From Bacteroidales bacterium (GTDB lineage Bacteria > Bacteroidota > Bacteroidia > Bacteroidales > UBA932), in contig JAFZOU010000050.1 in assembly GCA_017550525.1 (NCBI GenBank), forward strand, positions 1 to 64,000: a DNA stretch of 64,000 bases, in the 5' to 3' direction. The number at the start of each line of letters is the position of its first letter. The first letter of the stretch is position 1. Positions 1-9,235 of the stretch are shown here, one piece after another. The notes below the pieces were generated by a model. It did not search any database. It saw nothing but the letters and a program-made list of their open reading frames with translations, and was not told the origin of the DNA. A program made the translations under genes and the position numbers.

Positions 1-3000
1 GCCGCAGGGGCAGGGATCATTTCTTCCAACATGCTTATCCACGCGTACAGGCATGTGGGCGCGCTGTTCACCGTTTGTGGACAGCTGCGAAGGATCCGTG
101 CCGTGCATCTGCTGGAGGTTGCGGTTGGGCTGATTTGCCGGGCGCGCCTCACGGGCATCGGAGGCATCCCTGAGCGGGATGAATGCACGGAGAAGGAAGG
201 TAAGGACTTCCTCGTTGAGCTTTTCAAGCATCTCCGTAAAGAGGTTGTAGCTCTCAAGCTTGTACACCACCAGAGGGTCTTTCTGCTCATAGGCGGCGTT
301 CTGGACGCTCTGACGGAGATCGTCCATATCCCTCAGGTGCTGCTTCCAGTAATCATCTATATAATATAGGATGATGCTGCGGCTCAGGGCCTTCGCAATT
401 TCACGGCTTTCAGTCTCATAAGCCTTCTTGAGGTTGACGGAGAGATTGAGCTGCTTCTTACCGTTGGTGATGGGGATTGCAATGTTCTCGTACATGCTCC
501 CCTGCTTTTCAAAGACTGTCTTGATGACGGGATTCACCTTCTGGATCATGGTATCCATACGGCGGGCATACACCTCCTGCATGTGCTGGGCAAGCTTTGC
601 GGCAATCTCCTGGGGCTTTGCATCGGCATAGAAAGCCTCATCAAAGCCAAGGTCTATGGAGAGCTTTCCAATTACGTACTCCTCAAACTCAGAGAAGCTC
701 ATGCCCTCACTCTGCTGCACAAGGATGTTGGCTGTGTCCTCCATCATGTTCTGAACGTCAATCTCAATGCGCTCTCCGGAAAGGGCGTTACGGCGGCGAG
801 AGTACACGGCCTCACGCTGATAGTTCATGACGTCGTCGTATTCCAGGGTGCGTTTACGCCAGCCGAAATGGTTCTCCTCAACCCTTCTCTGGGCCGATTC
901 TATGCTCTTGGAGAGCATCCCGCTCACAAGGGCCTCGTCATCGGCCATACCAAGCTTGTCAACAACGCCTGCAATACGCTCACTGCCGAACTTACGCATA
1001 AGGTCGTCCTCCAGGGAGATGTAGAAGCAAGAGCTACCGGGGTCTCCCTGACGGCCGGCACGGCCACGGAGCTGACGGTCTACGCGGCGGGAGTCGTGGC
1101 GTGTGGTGCCGATGATTGCAAGACCGCCGGCATCCTTCACCTCCTGGGTGAGCTTGATATCCGTACCACGGCCAGCCATATTGGTGGCGATGGTAACCTT
1201 GCCTTTCTGACCGGCCTGGGCCACGATTTCCGCTTCACGGGCGTGCTCCTTGGCATTGAGGACGTTGGCCCTGATGCCGCGCATACTCATCATGCGGGCA
1301 AGCAGTTCAGAAGTCTCAACATCCGTGGTACCAACCAGCACCGGGCGTCCGGCATCTGAGAGTTCCACAACCTTGTCTATGACGGCGTTGAACTTGGCCT
1401 TCTTGGTCTTGTAGATAATATCGTTTTGGTCGTCCCTGATAACGGGCCTGTTGGTGGGGATAACCACAACATCCAGCTTGTAGATGTCCCAGAACTCACC
1501 TGCTTCCGTCTCTGCGGTACCGGTCATACCGGCCAGCTTGTGGTACATACGGAAGTAGTTCTGGAGGGTGATGGTTGCAAAGGTCTGGGTTGCGGCCTCA
1601 ACCTTCACGTTTTCCTTTGCCTCAACTGCCTGGTGAAGACCGTCACTCCAGCGGCGGCCCTCCATGATACGGCCGGTGGACTCATCCACAATCTTCACCT
1701 TGTTGTCCACAATAACGTAGTCAATATCCTTGGTGAACATTGCGTAGGCCTTGAGGAGCTGGATCACGGTGTGAACACGCTCGCTCTTCAGGGAGAAGTC
1801 CTCCATGAGGGCGTCCTTCTTCTCTGCCTTCTCTGCGGCGCTGAGGGTGGTGTCGTGGGTGATATCGGCAATGGCGCTTCCCATATCCGGGAGCACGAAG
1901 AAGTTGGGGTCAGAGACGCTTCCGGCAAGGGCGTCGTGGCCCTTATCCGTCATATCAACGGAGTTCAGGATCTCATTGATGACAAAGTACAGGGGATCCG
2001 TGACTGTTGGCATCTCACGCTCGTTGTCCTGCATGTAGTAGGCCTCCGTCTTCTGCATGAGGGCCTTCATACCGGGTTCCGAGAGGAACTTGATGAGGGG
2101 CTGATACTTGGGAAGTCCCTTGTGGCAGCGGTACAGAAGCAGGCCGCCGTCTTTCTCATTGCCTGCGGCGATGAGTTTCTTGGCCTCATTGAGGGTGGTG
2201 TTCACAAGGGCCCTCTGCTTGTTGTAGAGGCTCTCTACATAGGGCCGATACTCCATAAACTGTTCATCGCCGGAAGCCTTTTCCATAGGACCGGAGATGA
2301 TAAGGGGCGTACGGGCGTCGTCGATGAGAACGGAGTCAACTTCATCCACAATAGCATAGTGGTGCTTGCGCTGGACAAGGTCTGTCATGCGGGAGCACAT
2401 GTTGTCACGGAGGTAGTCAAAACCGAACTCGTTGTTGGTACCAAATGTAATGTCGCACTCATAGGCCTTGCGGCGGGCGTCTGAATTGGGCCGATGCTTG
2501 TCTATGCAGTCTACGGAAAGGCCGTGGAACATGTAGAGCGGGCCCATCCACTCAGAGTCACGCTTGGAGAGGTAGTCGTTCACGGTAACAACGTGGACGC
2601 CTTTTCCGGCAAGCGCGTTGAGGAATACGGGAAGGGTTGCGACCAGGGTCTTACCCTCACCGGTTGCCATTTCTGCAATCATACCCCTCTGGTCCTTGTT
2701 GGTCTTGACACCGCCGTTTAGGACAATACCGCCGATTAGCTGGACATCGTAGTGGACCATGTCCCAGGTAATCTCATTACCGCCGGCCTGCCAGTGGTTG
2801 TGCCATATGGCCTTGTCTCCCTGGATCTCCACAAAGTCACGGCTTTCCGCCGCAAGCTTCTTGTCAAATTCAGATGCCGTCACCTCCACGGTCTCATTCT
2901 GGGCAAAACGGCGGGCGGTGGACTTCATGATTGCAAAGGCCTCCGGGAGAAGCTCATTGAGGATAACCTCAATTGCCTCGTCCTCATCCTTCACAAGTTT

Positions 3001-3270
3001 ATCGGATTCCGTTGCCAGGGCTTCCTTTTCCTCGATAGGGATATCTTCCTCAATACGGGCCTTTATTTCCGCAATGCGGTCCTCGAAGGGCTTTTCAACC
3101 TCGAAGATCTTTGCGCGGAGCGCGGCGCTGCGCTCCCTAAGGCCATCGGCCGATAATGCGTCAATTTCAGGATATGCTGAAAGGACCTTCTGAAGATAAG
3201 GCTTGATGGCCTTCATGTCACGGTCACTCTTGGATCCGAATATCTTTTTAAGTATGTCTGCTACTGCCAT
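1..3270 (-). CDS. secA: Preprotein translocase ATPase SecA (3' end off the window)
   Basis: SecA is the cytosolic motor ATPase that drives unfolded preproteins through SecYEG. The start is the ATG whose complement is at 3268-3270 (MAVADILKKIFG). 1090 codons are visible, close to the usual Bacteroidota SecA length of about 1100. Walker A MATGEGKT lies at about residue 201, and a DEVDSVL Walker B-type motif near residue 309. The last visible residues read VGRNDPCPCG, the start of the C-terminal zinc-binding tail that contacts SecB/ribosome, so only about a dozen codons are missing at the left edge. It has its own promoter (3297-3328) overlapping the end of the upstream glycosyltransferase gene. 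The many plus-strand open frames across this gene are antisense shadows. Identification is secure. Confidence 0.97.
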   Translation of the reverse strand, partial: MAVADILKKIFGSKSDRDMKAIKPYLQKVLSAYPEIDALSADGLRERSAALRAKIFEVEKPFEDRIAEIKARIEEDIPIEEKEALATESDKLVKDEDEAIEVILNELLPEAFAIMKSTARRFAQNETVEVTASEFDKKLAAESRDFVEIQGDKAIWHNHWQAGGNEITWDMVHYDVQLIGGIVLNGGVKTNKDQRGMIAEMATGEGKTLVATLPVFLNALAGKGVHVVTVNDYLSKRDSEWMGPLYMFHGLSVDCIDKHRPNSDARRKAYECDITFGTNNEFGFDYLRDNMCSRMTDLVQRKHHYAIVDEVDSVLIDDARTPLIISGPMEKASGDEQFMEYRPYVESLYNKQRALVNTTLNEAKKLIAAGNEKDGGLLLYRCHKGLPKYQPLIKFLSEPGMKALMQKTEAYYMQDNEREMPTVTDPLYFVINEILNSVDMTDKGHDALAGSVSDPNFFVLPDMGSAIADITHDTTLSAAEKAEKKDALMEDFSLKSERVHTVIQLLKAYAMFTKDIDYVIVDNKVKIVDESTGRIMEGRRWSDGLHQAVEAKENVKVEAATQTFATITLQNYFRMYHKLAGMTGTAETEAGEFWDIYKLDVVVIPTNRPVIRDDQNDIIYKTKKAKFNAVIDKVVELSDAGRPVLVGTTDVETSELLARMMSMRGIRANVLNAKEHAREAEIVAQAGQKGKVTIATNMAGRGTDIKLTQEVKDAGGLAIIGTTRHDSRRVDRQLRGRAGRQGDPGSSCFYISLEDDLMRKFGSERIAGVVDKLGMADDEALVSGMLSKSIESAQRRVEENHFGWRKRTLEYDDVMNYQREAVYSRRRNALSGERIEIDVQNMMEDTANILVQQSEGMSFSEFEEYVIGKLSIDLGFDEAFYADAKPQEIAAKLAQHMQEVYARRMDTMIQKVNPVIKTVFEKQGSMYENIAIPITNGKKQLNLSVNLKKAYETESREIAKALSRSIILYYIDDYWKQHLRDMDDLRQSVQNAAYEQKDPLVVYKLESYNLFTEMLEKLNEEVLTFLLRAFIPLRDASDAREARPANQPNRNLQQMHGTDPSQLSTNGEQRAHMPVRVDKHVGRNDPCPCG

Positions 3271-3296
3271 AATATGACATTATTTACTAAATCCTA

Positions 3297-3328
3297 CAAA
3301 TATACGAACATCGGCGCAATTTATCAAA
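3297..3328 (-). promoter_or_regulatory. Bacteroidota-type promoter of secA
   Basis: Read on the minus strand: TTTG (complement of 3325-3328), 20 nt spacer, then TATATTTG (complement of 3297-3304), an exact TAnnTTTG -7 box. Predicted start of transcription is about 20 nt before the secA ATG. The -33 box overlaps the stop codon region of the glycosyltransferase gene ending at 3324. Confidence 0.8.
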
Positions 3329-4277
3329 TCGCGTGCCTCCGGCATTTCCTGACAGATGGCAGTGCCTTACATATGGAAATGAAGTGTTTAAGTGGCAGAA
3401 AACTGACATATTTGGCAGTTTTGACAAGGGTGAAGAGGCACACAAACAGAAATCTCTCCCACAAAGGCCTGTTTATGTCACACAGCCTCACAAGCGACCC
3501 AACCCTGTAGTTTCTGTCAATTATCTTCTCCTTGGCCTCCTTCCTCTGAGCCCTGTCATGCACAGCACGCGCCTCAGGCACCACTCCTACCGTGAATCCG
3601 TGATACCGGGCCCTGTTGCACCAGTCGTCATCCTGGCCGTACAGCGGAAAGAGTTCCTCATTGAAAAGGCCGATTTTCCGAATGGCCGCTGTGGGCACCA
3701 GCCAGTGCGCCGCCATAACAAAGGGCAGTCTTATAGGTTCGGCATCGGCATCACTCTCCTGAACCGTCGCTTCGCGACCCCTCCCACTGGCTTCGCCAGC
3801 GGGCCCCTCCCTCTTATCCGGCCGAGGGTGGCCAGAGGTTCCGGAGAGTGACGCCGATGCCTTTTTTGCGAACTGCCGGTCCAGTTCCTTGTAGCCGTCC
3901 TGGTACTGGAGGGGGCTCAGGACAGCGTATTCAGGGTGGGAATCGGCAGCGGAAACAAGGGTTTCGAGGGCGCCGGCCTCAAGCCAGGCGTCCTGGTTCA
4001 GGAGGTAGACGTAGTCATAGCCTTTTTTCAAGGCATATTCAAAGCCAAGGTTGTTGGCCTTGGAAAAACCAAGGTTCTCTGCGCAGCGGATAAGTTTAGC
4101 CTGCGGGAAATGCCCCTGGATATAATCTGCACTGCCGTCTGTTGAATCATTGTCCACAACAAATACATCTACCGTCATGGCCGACTCAGATAGGCCATCT
4201 CCTGCCACAGATCCAAGGCAGCGGTCAAGCCACTTCATCCCGTTGTAGGTTACAACTATTACAAGAACTTTTTTCAT
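3324..4277 (-). CDS. GT2-family glycosyltransferase with palindromic insertion
   Basis: Likely adds a sugar during surface polysaccharide synthesis at the inner face of the cytoplasmic membrane. The N-terminus (VLVIVVTYNGMKWLDRCL, then DVFVVDNDSTDGS) is the nucleotide-sugar binding fold of GT-A family 2 enzymes, and YLLNQDAW fits the DXD-like region. The C-terminal FNEELFPLYGQDDDWCNRARYHG pattern is typical of rhamnosyltransferase-like members. I choose the ATG at 4277, which overlaps the previous gene's TGA (ATGA). Residues of about 155-195 (rich in G, P, E, A, S) are not typical of the family. They are encoded by a 121 bp element with 25 bp terminal inverted repeats (3742-3862). The acceptor sugar cannot be read from sequence. 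Confidence 0.88.
   Translation of the reverse strand: MKKVLVIVVTYNGMKWLDRCLGSVAGDGLSESAMTVDVFVVDNDSTDGSADYIQGHFPQAKLIRCAENLGFSKANNLGFEYALKKGYDYVYLLNQDAWLEAGALETLVSAADSHPEYAVLSPLQYQDGYKELDRQFAKKASASLSGTSGHPRPDKREGPAGEASGRGREATVQESDADAEPIRLPFVMAAHWLVPTAAIRKIGLFNEELFPLYGQDDDWCNRARYHGFTVGVVPEARAVHDRAQRKEAKEKIIDRNYRVGSLVRLCDINRPLWERFLFVCLFTLVKTAKYVSFLPLKHFISICKALPSVRKCRRHAI
3742..3862. repeat. 121 bp palindromic (MITE/RPE-like) element inside a coding region
   Basis: The ends 3742-3766 and 3838-3862 are inverted copies matching at 23 of 25 positions. The interior contains two small hairpins, each with a TTC loop (around 3766-3777 and 3785-3801). It is read through in frame by the glycosyltransferase gene as a Gly/Pro/Glu-rich stretch. 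Confidence 0.75.
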
Positions 4278-5179
4278 GGCCTGAACCATTTGAAGATTTC
4301 TTTGGGAGTATCACTGGAAAATACGGCTTTCATGACATTGAGGGCAGTTTTTCTCATAATCAAGTTGCGTCCTTTACGCGGCAGGAAGAAGTACTTGAAG
4401 GCCCTCAGCGCCTCATAACACCATATAAAGCACTTCAGCCACAAAGGTTCCCCATAGAATATCATGGATCCCCTTACCCTTGCCGGCTTAATGGCCTGCT
4501 CCAACTGTGAAACGGATCCCCCTGCGATGTGCGTAATATTCACTCCCGGCACCGCCCAAACCGTGAAACCGGCTTCGTTGAGCTTGTGACCCAGGGCAAT
4601 GTCCTCCGGCGTAAAGAAATACCGTTCATCAAACCACCCAACTTCCTTAAACACCTTTGTCTTAATCAGGAAACACGCCCCGTTTAAAGTGTATGTCTGG
4701 TACGGGTCAACTGAGGGTATGTGTTCCTCAGTTGACTCATCAACAAGATGCAGATAATGCCTGGCGTATCGCCAGGGAGTCCATGGGGCACGGCCGCAGG
4801 TCTGTACACGGCCATCCGGGAAGCGGATGCAGGGACTCACGGAGGCGGCATTATCCGGAAGGGCCTCAATTGCGGCTACAAGGCTGTCTATGACAGGTTC
4901 CTGCATAATAGTATCGTCATTGAGGATAAGGCAATACTTGCCGGAAACCGCCTTCAGGGCAAGGTTATTGTTCTCTGAGAAGCCCCTCAGTTCCATGCTG
5001 GGAATGATTGTAACCCAGGGATATCGGCCCCGAAGAGCCTCAAGGTTTTCCGGGGAAAACATATATGCCACTACAAGGGTCTCATAGGAGACCGTAGTAT
5101 GCTCCTTGATGCTGTCCAGACAGGGGAAAAGGATGTCCGGACGGTTCATACATACTATGACAATACTTACCTTAGGCAT
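4274..5179 (-). CDS. GT2-family glycosyltransferase
   Basis: Second glycosyltransferase of the glycan operon. MPKVSIVIVCMNRPDILFPCLDSI followed by LILNDDT (DXD-like) and WFDERYFFTPEDIALGHKLNEAGF fit family GT2. I prefer the ATG at 5179, which puts the family's conserved K-V-S-I-V strand at the N-terminus and overlaps the previous gene by only 13 bp. An in-frame start at 5200 would add seven residues (MEKSRPS). The 301 aa length is normal. It lies between the TOD1-like gene and the terminal GT2 gene, translationally coupled to the latter by ATGA. The donor and acceptor are unknown. Confidence 0.9.
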   Translation of the reverse strand: MPKVSIVIVCMNRPDILFPCLDSIKEHTTVSYETLVVAYMFSPENLEALRGRYPWVTIIPSMELRGFSENNNLALKAVSGKYCLILNDDTIMQEPVIDSLVAAIEALPDNAASVSPCIRFPDGRVQTCGRAPWTPWRYARHYLHLVDESTEEHIPSVDPYQTYTLNGACFLIKTKVFKEVGWFDERYFFTPEDIALGHKLNEAGFTVWAVPGVNITHIAGGSVSQLEQAIKPARVRGSMIFYGEPLWLKCFIWCYEALRAFKYFFLPRKGRNLIMRKTALNVMKAVFSSDTPKEIFKWFRP

Positions 5180-5985
5180 ACTAGGACGGCTTTTCTCCAA
5201 AGGAGGCGGATGTTATACTGAAGGTTTGCCCAGTTCAGTTTCCCGGGCTGGTTCTGCGGGCCTTTCACAGGATGGTTGACGTACTTCACAAACGGGACGT
5301 TACGGGCATTGAGGCCGGGGCCAAAGAGAAGAGAGGGGTCAAGACCTGTTCTATGAAGCGCCGGAGTAAACGCAAGCTGGTCACGGCTGCCTCCGGACTT
5401 TTCAAGGAACTGCCACCAGAGGTCATCCAGAGCAATAACCTTGAGGTTGTTATGCTCCCTGGCAAGGATATTGGTCTCCGCAAGACCAACATGGCGGGGC
5501 ATACACATTTTACGGAGATACCGGTGCCACTTCACGGCCGTTCCGGTACTAACCTTGTCTTTCAGGAAGCAGTACCTTAGTTCTTCCCATACGCAGTCCC
5601 TTTCTGGATGTTCCAGCACACGGAGAAGACCAATATCGGCCGATTTTGCTCCTGGCTGCGTGCTGGAGCACGTGGTGAAGAGCAAAAAAGGCTGTTTTTG
5701 CTCTTGGAGAAGTGCTGAATAAAACTCCGGGGCACAGATGAGCAGATTTGCATCCATGAAAACGGAGTATGAGTATTCCGGAAGGAGGATATGCGGATGC
5801 ATCTTGGCCCAGCGGGCGCGCATTACGGGAGTGCCATCAAAAGGAATGGGCCGGAGCTGCCACACGCCGTCCTGCCCCTCACTGTCTCCAAAGCAGATGT
5901 AATCCCAGTCCGGGGAAACTGCTGCGGGCTGTTCCAGGCGGTCATAGCCGCCGGTAAGGACGGTATATATTACTTTTTGAGCCAC
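5167..5985 (-). CDS. TOD1/MUCI70-like (DUF616) glycosyltransferase
   Basis: 272 aa. The start IYTVLTGGYDRLEQP, the WDYICFGDSEG block, MRARWAKMHPHILLPEYSYSVFMDANL and the later LAETNILAREHN segment match my memory of the DUF616 family (TOD1/MUCI70 glycosyltransferase-like domain), which resembles GT-A enzymes acting on polysaccharides. The FMDANL block would be the metal-binding DXD-like site. It begins inside the end of the flippase gene (16 bp overlap) and its end overlaps the next GT2 gene, so it is co-translated in the glycan operon. The exact sugar reaction is not predictable from sequence. Confidence 0.8.
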   Translation of the reverse strand: MAQKVIYTVLTGGYDRLEQPAAVSPDWDYICFGDSEGQDGVWQLRPIPFDGTPVMRARWAKMHPHILLPEYSYSVFMDANLLICAPEFYSALLQEQKQPFLLFTTCSSTQPGAKSADIGLLRVLEHPERDCVWEELRYCFLKDKVSTGTAVKWHRYLRKMCMPRHVGLAETNILAREHNNLKVIALDDLWWQFLEKSGGSRDQLAFTPALHRTGLDPSLLFGPGLNARNVPFVKYVNHPVKGPQNQPGKLNWANLQYNIRLLWRKAVLVCLR

Positions 5986-7502
5986 GGCAGTTTACTCCTC
6001 ACAAATGCCTTCTCCCCTTCCGTGAGGCCAACCTGCCAGATGGCAGTGGCCATGGAGACTGCGCCGAGGGCGGCTGTCACAAGGAAGCGCCACCAGGCTG
6101 CAGGGAGAACCTCCGGGATGAAAGATATGATGATAAGAGTCATAAGGCCCGGGGCAAGCGCCGGCCAAAGGCCCTTTTTCCAATAGTCTCCAAGAGGAAG
6201 TCCAGTTTCCTTATGGGCAACCCACATCATCACTATGGACTTAATGATATATATCACCGCAAAGGCGGCATAGCCAATCCAGGCGGGTGCGCCCAGGCGG
6301 TAAGCCACATAGGTTATGGGGAATGCCAGGCTGGCCGTAAGGCTGGTCCAGATGTAATAGCGGCGGATTCTGCCGCCTGCCTGAACCAGGACATTGAGGG
6401 TTCCCGGAGTGAAATCTATCACAAAGCAAAGAAGGGTGAGCTTTGTGAAGAAAGCCGCTTCAGGAGGCACTGAGCCAAGCCAGAGTGAGAGGATTGTATC
6501 GGCATCCGTGAAAAACGGCAGGGCCAGCACCCAGAGTATCCAGAAATAGTATTTGGAACCCTTGCACACAAGTTCAAAGGCATATTCCTTATTTCCGCTC
6601 ACATAGGCTTTGGTGAGGGCGGGGTTGAGGGCCAGGGCTATGTTTGTTGCAAACTGCCGTACAACCTGTTCAACTTTATCGGCCACTCCCCTGGCGGCAT
6701 TCATTCCAACGCCGAAGAAGAGGTTCATTAGCTGGTTGATGCCCTGGGTGTTAAGCATATACGCGCCGCTTCCAAGGAAGTTCCAACCTGCGAATGCACC
6801 CATTTCCCTGACCAGGGATCCGTCCGTCCTCCACGGAGCGCGGGACTCCGGGAAACGACGGAGGGCATAAGCCGCATACGCGCCCCTTGAAAGGAGCGCC
6901 GCCGCCACAAGGAGCCAAGCGTAGACCACCAGTTTGTCGGAGGATGAATACCATACCGCCGCGGCTATACCAAGCTTTAAAACGGCCTCCAGGATAGCTA
7001 TGACGGCATATGCGCCCATGTGCTCATGGGCGTTGATATCGGCCGTGAAGGGAATGCTCATAAGGTTGATGATGAGCACTATGAGGGAAGTATGGAGCAC
7101 TACGGTGGCGGCGCCCATCCTCTCCGGAGGGATTACCATCTTGTGCCATAGATACCACAGGCCGGCGGTTTCCGTGAGAAGGATTATGAGAAGGCAGAAG
7201 GCCCCCATCACCGCCAGGGATGTGCCAAAGATGGTTTTAAGGCGCTCCGTGTCTCCCTTTCCCAGGCCAACGGTGATATACCGGCTTATGGCCGATGCAA
7301 CCGTGTTCATCACCAGAAGCGACATTGTCACAACGCCGCCCACAGCGCTGTAGACGCCGTAATCCGTGACGCCAAGCGCCCTCAGGATTATGCGGTACGT
7401 AAACAGGCCGATGATCATCATCAGCCCCATACGGAAATACAGAAGGATAGTGTTTTTCGCTATCCTTCTGCTAGATTCCGATATGTTTACATTGTTACTC
7501 AG
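5970..7502 (-). CDS. Polysaccharide flippase (Wzx/MATE-like), probable CTG start
   Basis: Membrane protein of the MOP superfamily that moves lipid-linked oligosaccharide across the inner membrane. About 12-14 hydrophobic segments are visible. The only ATG (7430) begins at MGLMMIIGLFTYRIILRALG, which cuts away a conserved N-terminal stretch. The same frame is open upstream and encodes SNNVNISESSRRIAKNTILL then YFR, which is just what this family carries before its first helix (RIAKNTxLLYxR). The only possible start there is CTG at 7500-7502, overlapping the glnS stop codon, giving 510 aa. It heads an operon with three glycosyltransferases, consistent with a small O-antigen/capsule-like locus. 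Function is confident; the non-canonical start is inferred. Confidence 0.85.
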   Translation of the reverse strand: MSNNVNISESSRRIAKNTILLYFRMGLMMIIGLFTYRIILRALGVTDYGVYSAVGGVVTMSLLVMNTVASAISRYITVGLGKGDTERLKTIFGTSLAVMGAFCLLIILLTETAGLWYLWHKMVIPPERMGAATVVLHTSLIVLIINLMSIPFTADINAHEHMGAYAVIAILEAVLKLGIAAAVWYSSSDKLVVYAWLLVAAALLSRGAYAAYALRRFPESRAPWRTDGSLVREMGAFAGWNFLGSGAYMLNTQGINQLMNLFFGVGMNAARGVADKVEQVVRQFATNIALALNPALTKAYVSGNKEYAFELVCKGSKYYFWILWVLALPFFTDADTILSLWLGSVPPEAAFFTKLTLLCFVIDFTPGTLNVLVQAGGRIRRYYIWTSLTASLAFPITYVAYRLGAPAWIGYAAFAVIYIIKSIVMMWVAHKETGLPLGDYWKKGLWPALAPGLMTLIIISFIPEVLPAAWWRFLVTAALGAVSMATAIWQVGLTEGEKAFVRSKLPWLKK

Positions 7503-9129
7503 GCTTGTAGGAGTCTTTGAGGGCGGTGGTCTTGTTGAAGACGGGGTGCTCCGGGGTGGAGTCCTTGTCCACTACATAGTAACCGGTACGCTCAAACTGG
7601 ACGGCGATGCCGGACTTATCCTCAAGAAGGGCGGGTTCTGCATATCCCTTACCAATTATGAGGGAATCCGGATTAAGGAAATCCTTGTAATCCCTGTCCT
7701 CAGGGACCTGGGACATATCGGCCAGGGTGAACAGACGGTCATAGTTACGCAGTTCAAGTTCCTTGGCATGAGCCTCACTTACCCAGTGGATGGTGCCCTT
7801 TACGGGACGGTATTCCGGTGAGGGGTCATAGGTGCACCTGAGTTCCACCACTTCCCCGTTCTCATCCTTTATAACCTCATTGCACTTCACGATGTATGTA
7901 TATTTGAGGCGGACCTCTCCGTCCGGTTTAAGACGGAAGAACTTCTTGGGAGCGTCCTCCATGAAATCCGCCTTGTCTATGAGAAGGTTTCCGGTGAAGG
8001 GAACCTTGCGCTTTGCGCCTTCGGGGTCTGCGGGGTTGAGGGGGCAGTCAAACCACTCCACCTTGCCCTCAGGCCAGTTGGTGATGGTGAGTTTCACAGG
8101 GTCCTGGACCACCATGTAGCGGTTGCTGCGCTCATTGAGGTCCTGCCTCACGCACCACTCAAGGAGCTGGATGTCCATAAGCTGGTCACGCTTGGAAACG
8201 CCAATCTTGTCACAGAACATGCGGAGGGCGTTTGCGGTATAGCCGCGACGGCGAACACCGCAGAGGGTGGGCATGCGGGGATCGTCCCAACCGCTCACAA
8301 GGCCCTTCTGGACAAGTTCCAGGAGCTTGCGCTTACTCATGAGGGTGTAAGTGAGGTTGAGGCGGGCAAACTCATACTGATGGCTGGGATAGATGCCGAG
8401 GGTCTCTATGAACCAGTCATAGAGGGGCCTGTGGACATCGAATTCCAGGGTGCAGATGCTGTGGGTGATATGCTCTATGGAGTCACACTGACCGTGGGTA
8501 AAGTCATACATGGGGTAGATGCACCACTTGTCCCCGGTACGGTGATGATGCGCAAACTTGATGCGGTAAAGGAGAGGGTCACGGAACATCATGTTGGGAT
8601 GGGCCATGTCTATCTTTGCGCGGAGAACTTTCTCGCCCTCAGCGTATTTTCCGGCCTTCATCTCACGGAAGAGCCTCAGGTTTTCCTCCACGCTGCGGTC
8701 TCTCCAGGGGCTGGGAGTGCCAGGTTTGTCCACGGTGCCGCGGTTTTCCCTTATCTGGTCCTGGGTCTGGTCATCTACATATGCAAGACCCCTCTTGATG
8801 AGTTCTTCCGCCCACTCATAGAGCTGGTCGAAATAATCAGATGCATATAACTCCTTGTCCCACTGGAAACCAAGCCACTTGATGTCTTCCTTGATGGAAT
8901 CTACATACTCAGTGTCTTCCTTGGTGGGGTTAGTATCGTCATAACGGAGATTGGTTTTGCCACCGTATTTCTGAGCAAGGCCGAAGTTCAGGCAGATGCT
9001 CTTTGCGTGGCCAAGGTGAAGGTAACCGTTGGGCTCCGGAGGGAAGCGGGTCATGATTGAATCTACCTTACCCTCTGCGAGGTCCTTTTCAATGATTTCT
9101 TCAATGAAGTTAAGTTTACGCTCTTCCAT
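7495..9129 (-). CDS. glnS: Glutaminyl-tRNA synthetase
   Basis: Class I aminoacyl-tRNA synthetase charging tRNA-Gln in the cytosol. 544 aa, typical for bacterial GlnRS. The signature RFPPEPNGYLHLGHAKS (HIGH-type motif HLGH at residues 38-41) and LMSKRKL (KMSKS-type loop) are both present, followed by the beta-barrel anticodon-binding region. The GlnRS-specific FPPEPNG leads me to GlnRS rather than GluRS. It has an exact TAACTTTG -7 box on the minus strand at 9147-9154, back to back with the sphingolipid gene promoter. The downstream flippase start overlaps its stop codon. Confidence 0.96.
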   Translation of the reverse strand: MEERKLNFIEEIIEKDLAEGKVDSIMTRFPPEPNGYLHLGHAKSICLNFGLAQKYGGKTNLRYDDTNPTKEDTEYVDSIKEDIKWLGFQWDKELYASDYFDQLYEWAEELIKRGLAYVDDQTQDQIRENRGTVDKPGTPSPWRDRSVEENLRLFREMKAGKYAEGEKVLRAKIDMAHPNMMFRDPLLYRIKFAHHHRTGDKWCIYPMYDFTHGQCDSIEHITHSICTLEFDVHRPLYDWFIETLGIYPSHQYEFARLNLTYTLMSKRKLLELVQKGLVSGWDDPRMPTLCGVRRRGYTANALRMFCDKIGVSKRDQLMDIQLLEWCVRQDLNERSNRYMVVQDPVKLTITNWPEGKVEWFDCPLNPADPEGAKRKVPFTGNLLIDKADFMEDAPKKFFRLKPDGEVRLKYTYIVKCNEVIKDENGEVVELRCTYDPSPEYRPVKGTIHWVSEAHAKELELRNYDRLFTLADMSQVPEDRDYKDFLNPDSLIIGKGYAEPALLEDKSGIAVQFERTGYYVVDKDSTPEHPVFNKTTALKDSYKPE

Positions 9130-9146
9130 AATACTATATTAACCCC

Positions 9147-9202
9147 CAAAGTTACTAAAAAAACGGCACATATTTGCGTTAAAAATTTTTTTAGTAATTT
9201 TG
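9147..9202. promoter_or_regulatory. Divergent promoters for glnS and serine palmitoyltransferase
   Basis: Plus strand: TTTG at 9173-9176, 18 nt spacer, TAATTTTG at 9195-9202, giving a 5' leader of about 25-30 nt before the ATG at 9236. Minus strand: TAACTTTG (complement of 9147-9154) before glnS, without a clear TTTG partner. Both -7 boxes match TAnnTTTG exactly. Confidence 0.75.
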
Positions 9203-9235
9203 TATGTTTAAAACCAAACCAAAACCTACAGTAAA

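Noticed and set aside
31..3193. Many plus-strand open frames of 60-350 codons
   Set aside because: They are antisense to secA, whose minus frame is continuous and has all family motifs.
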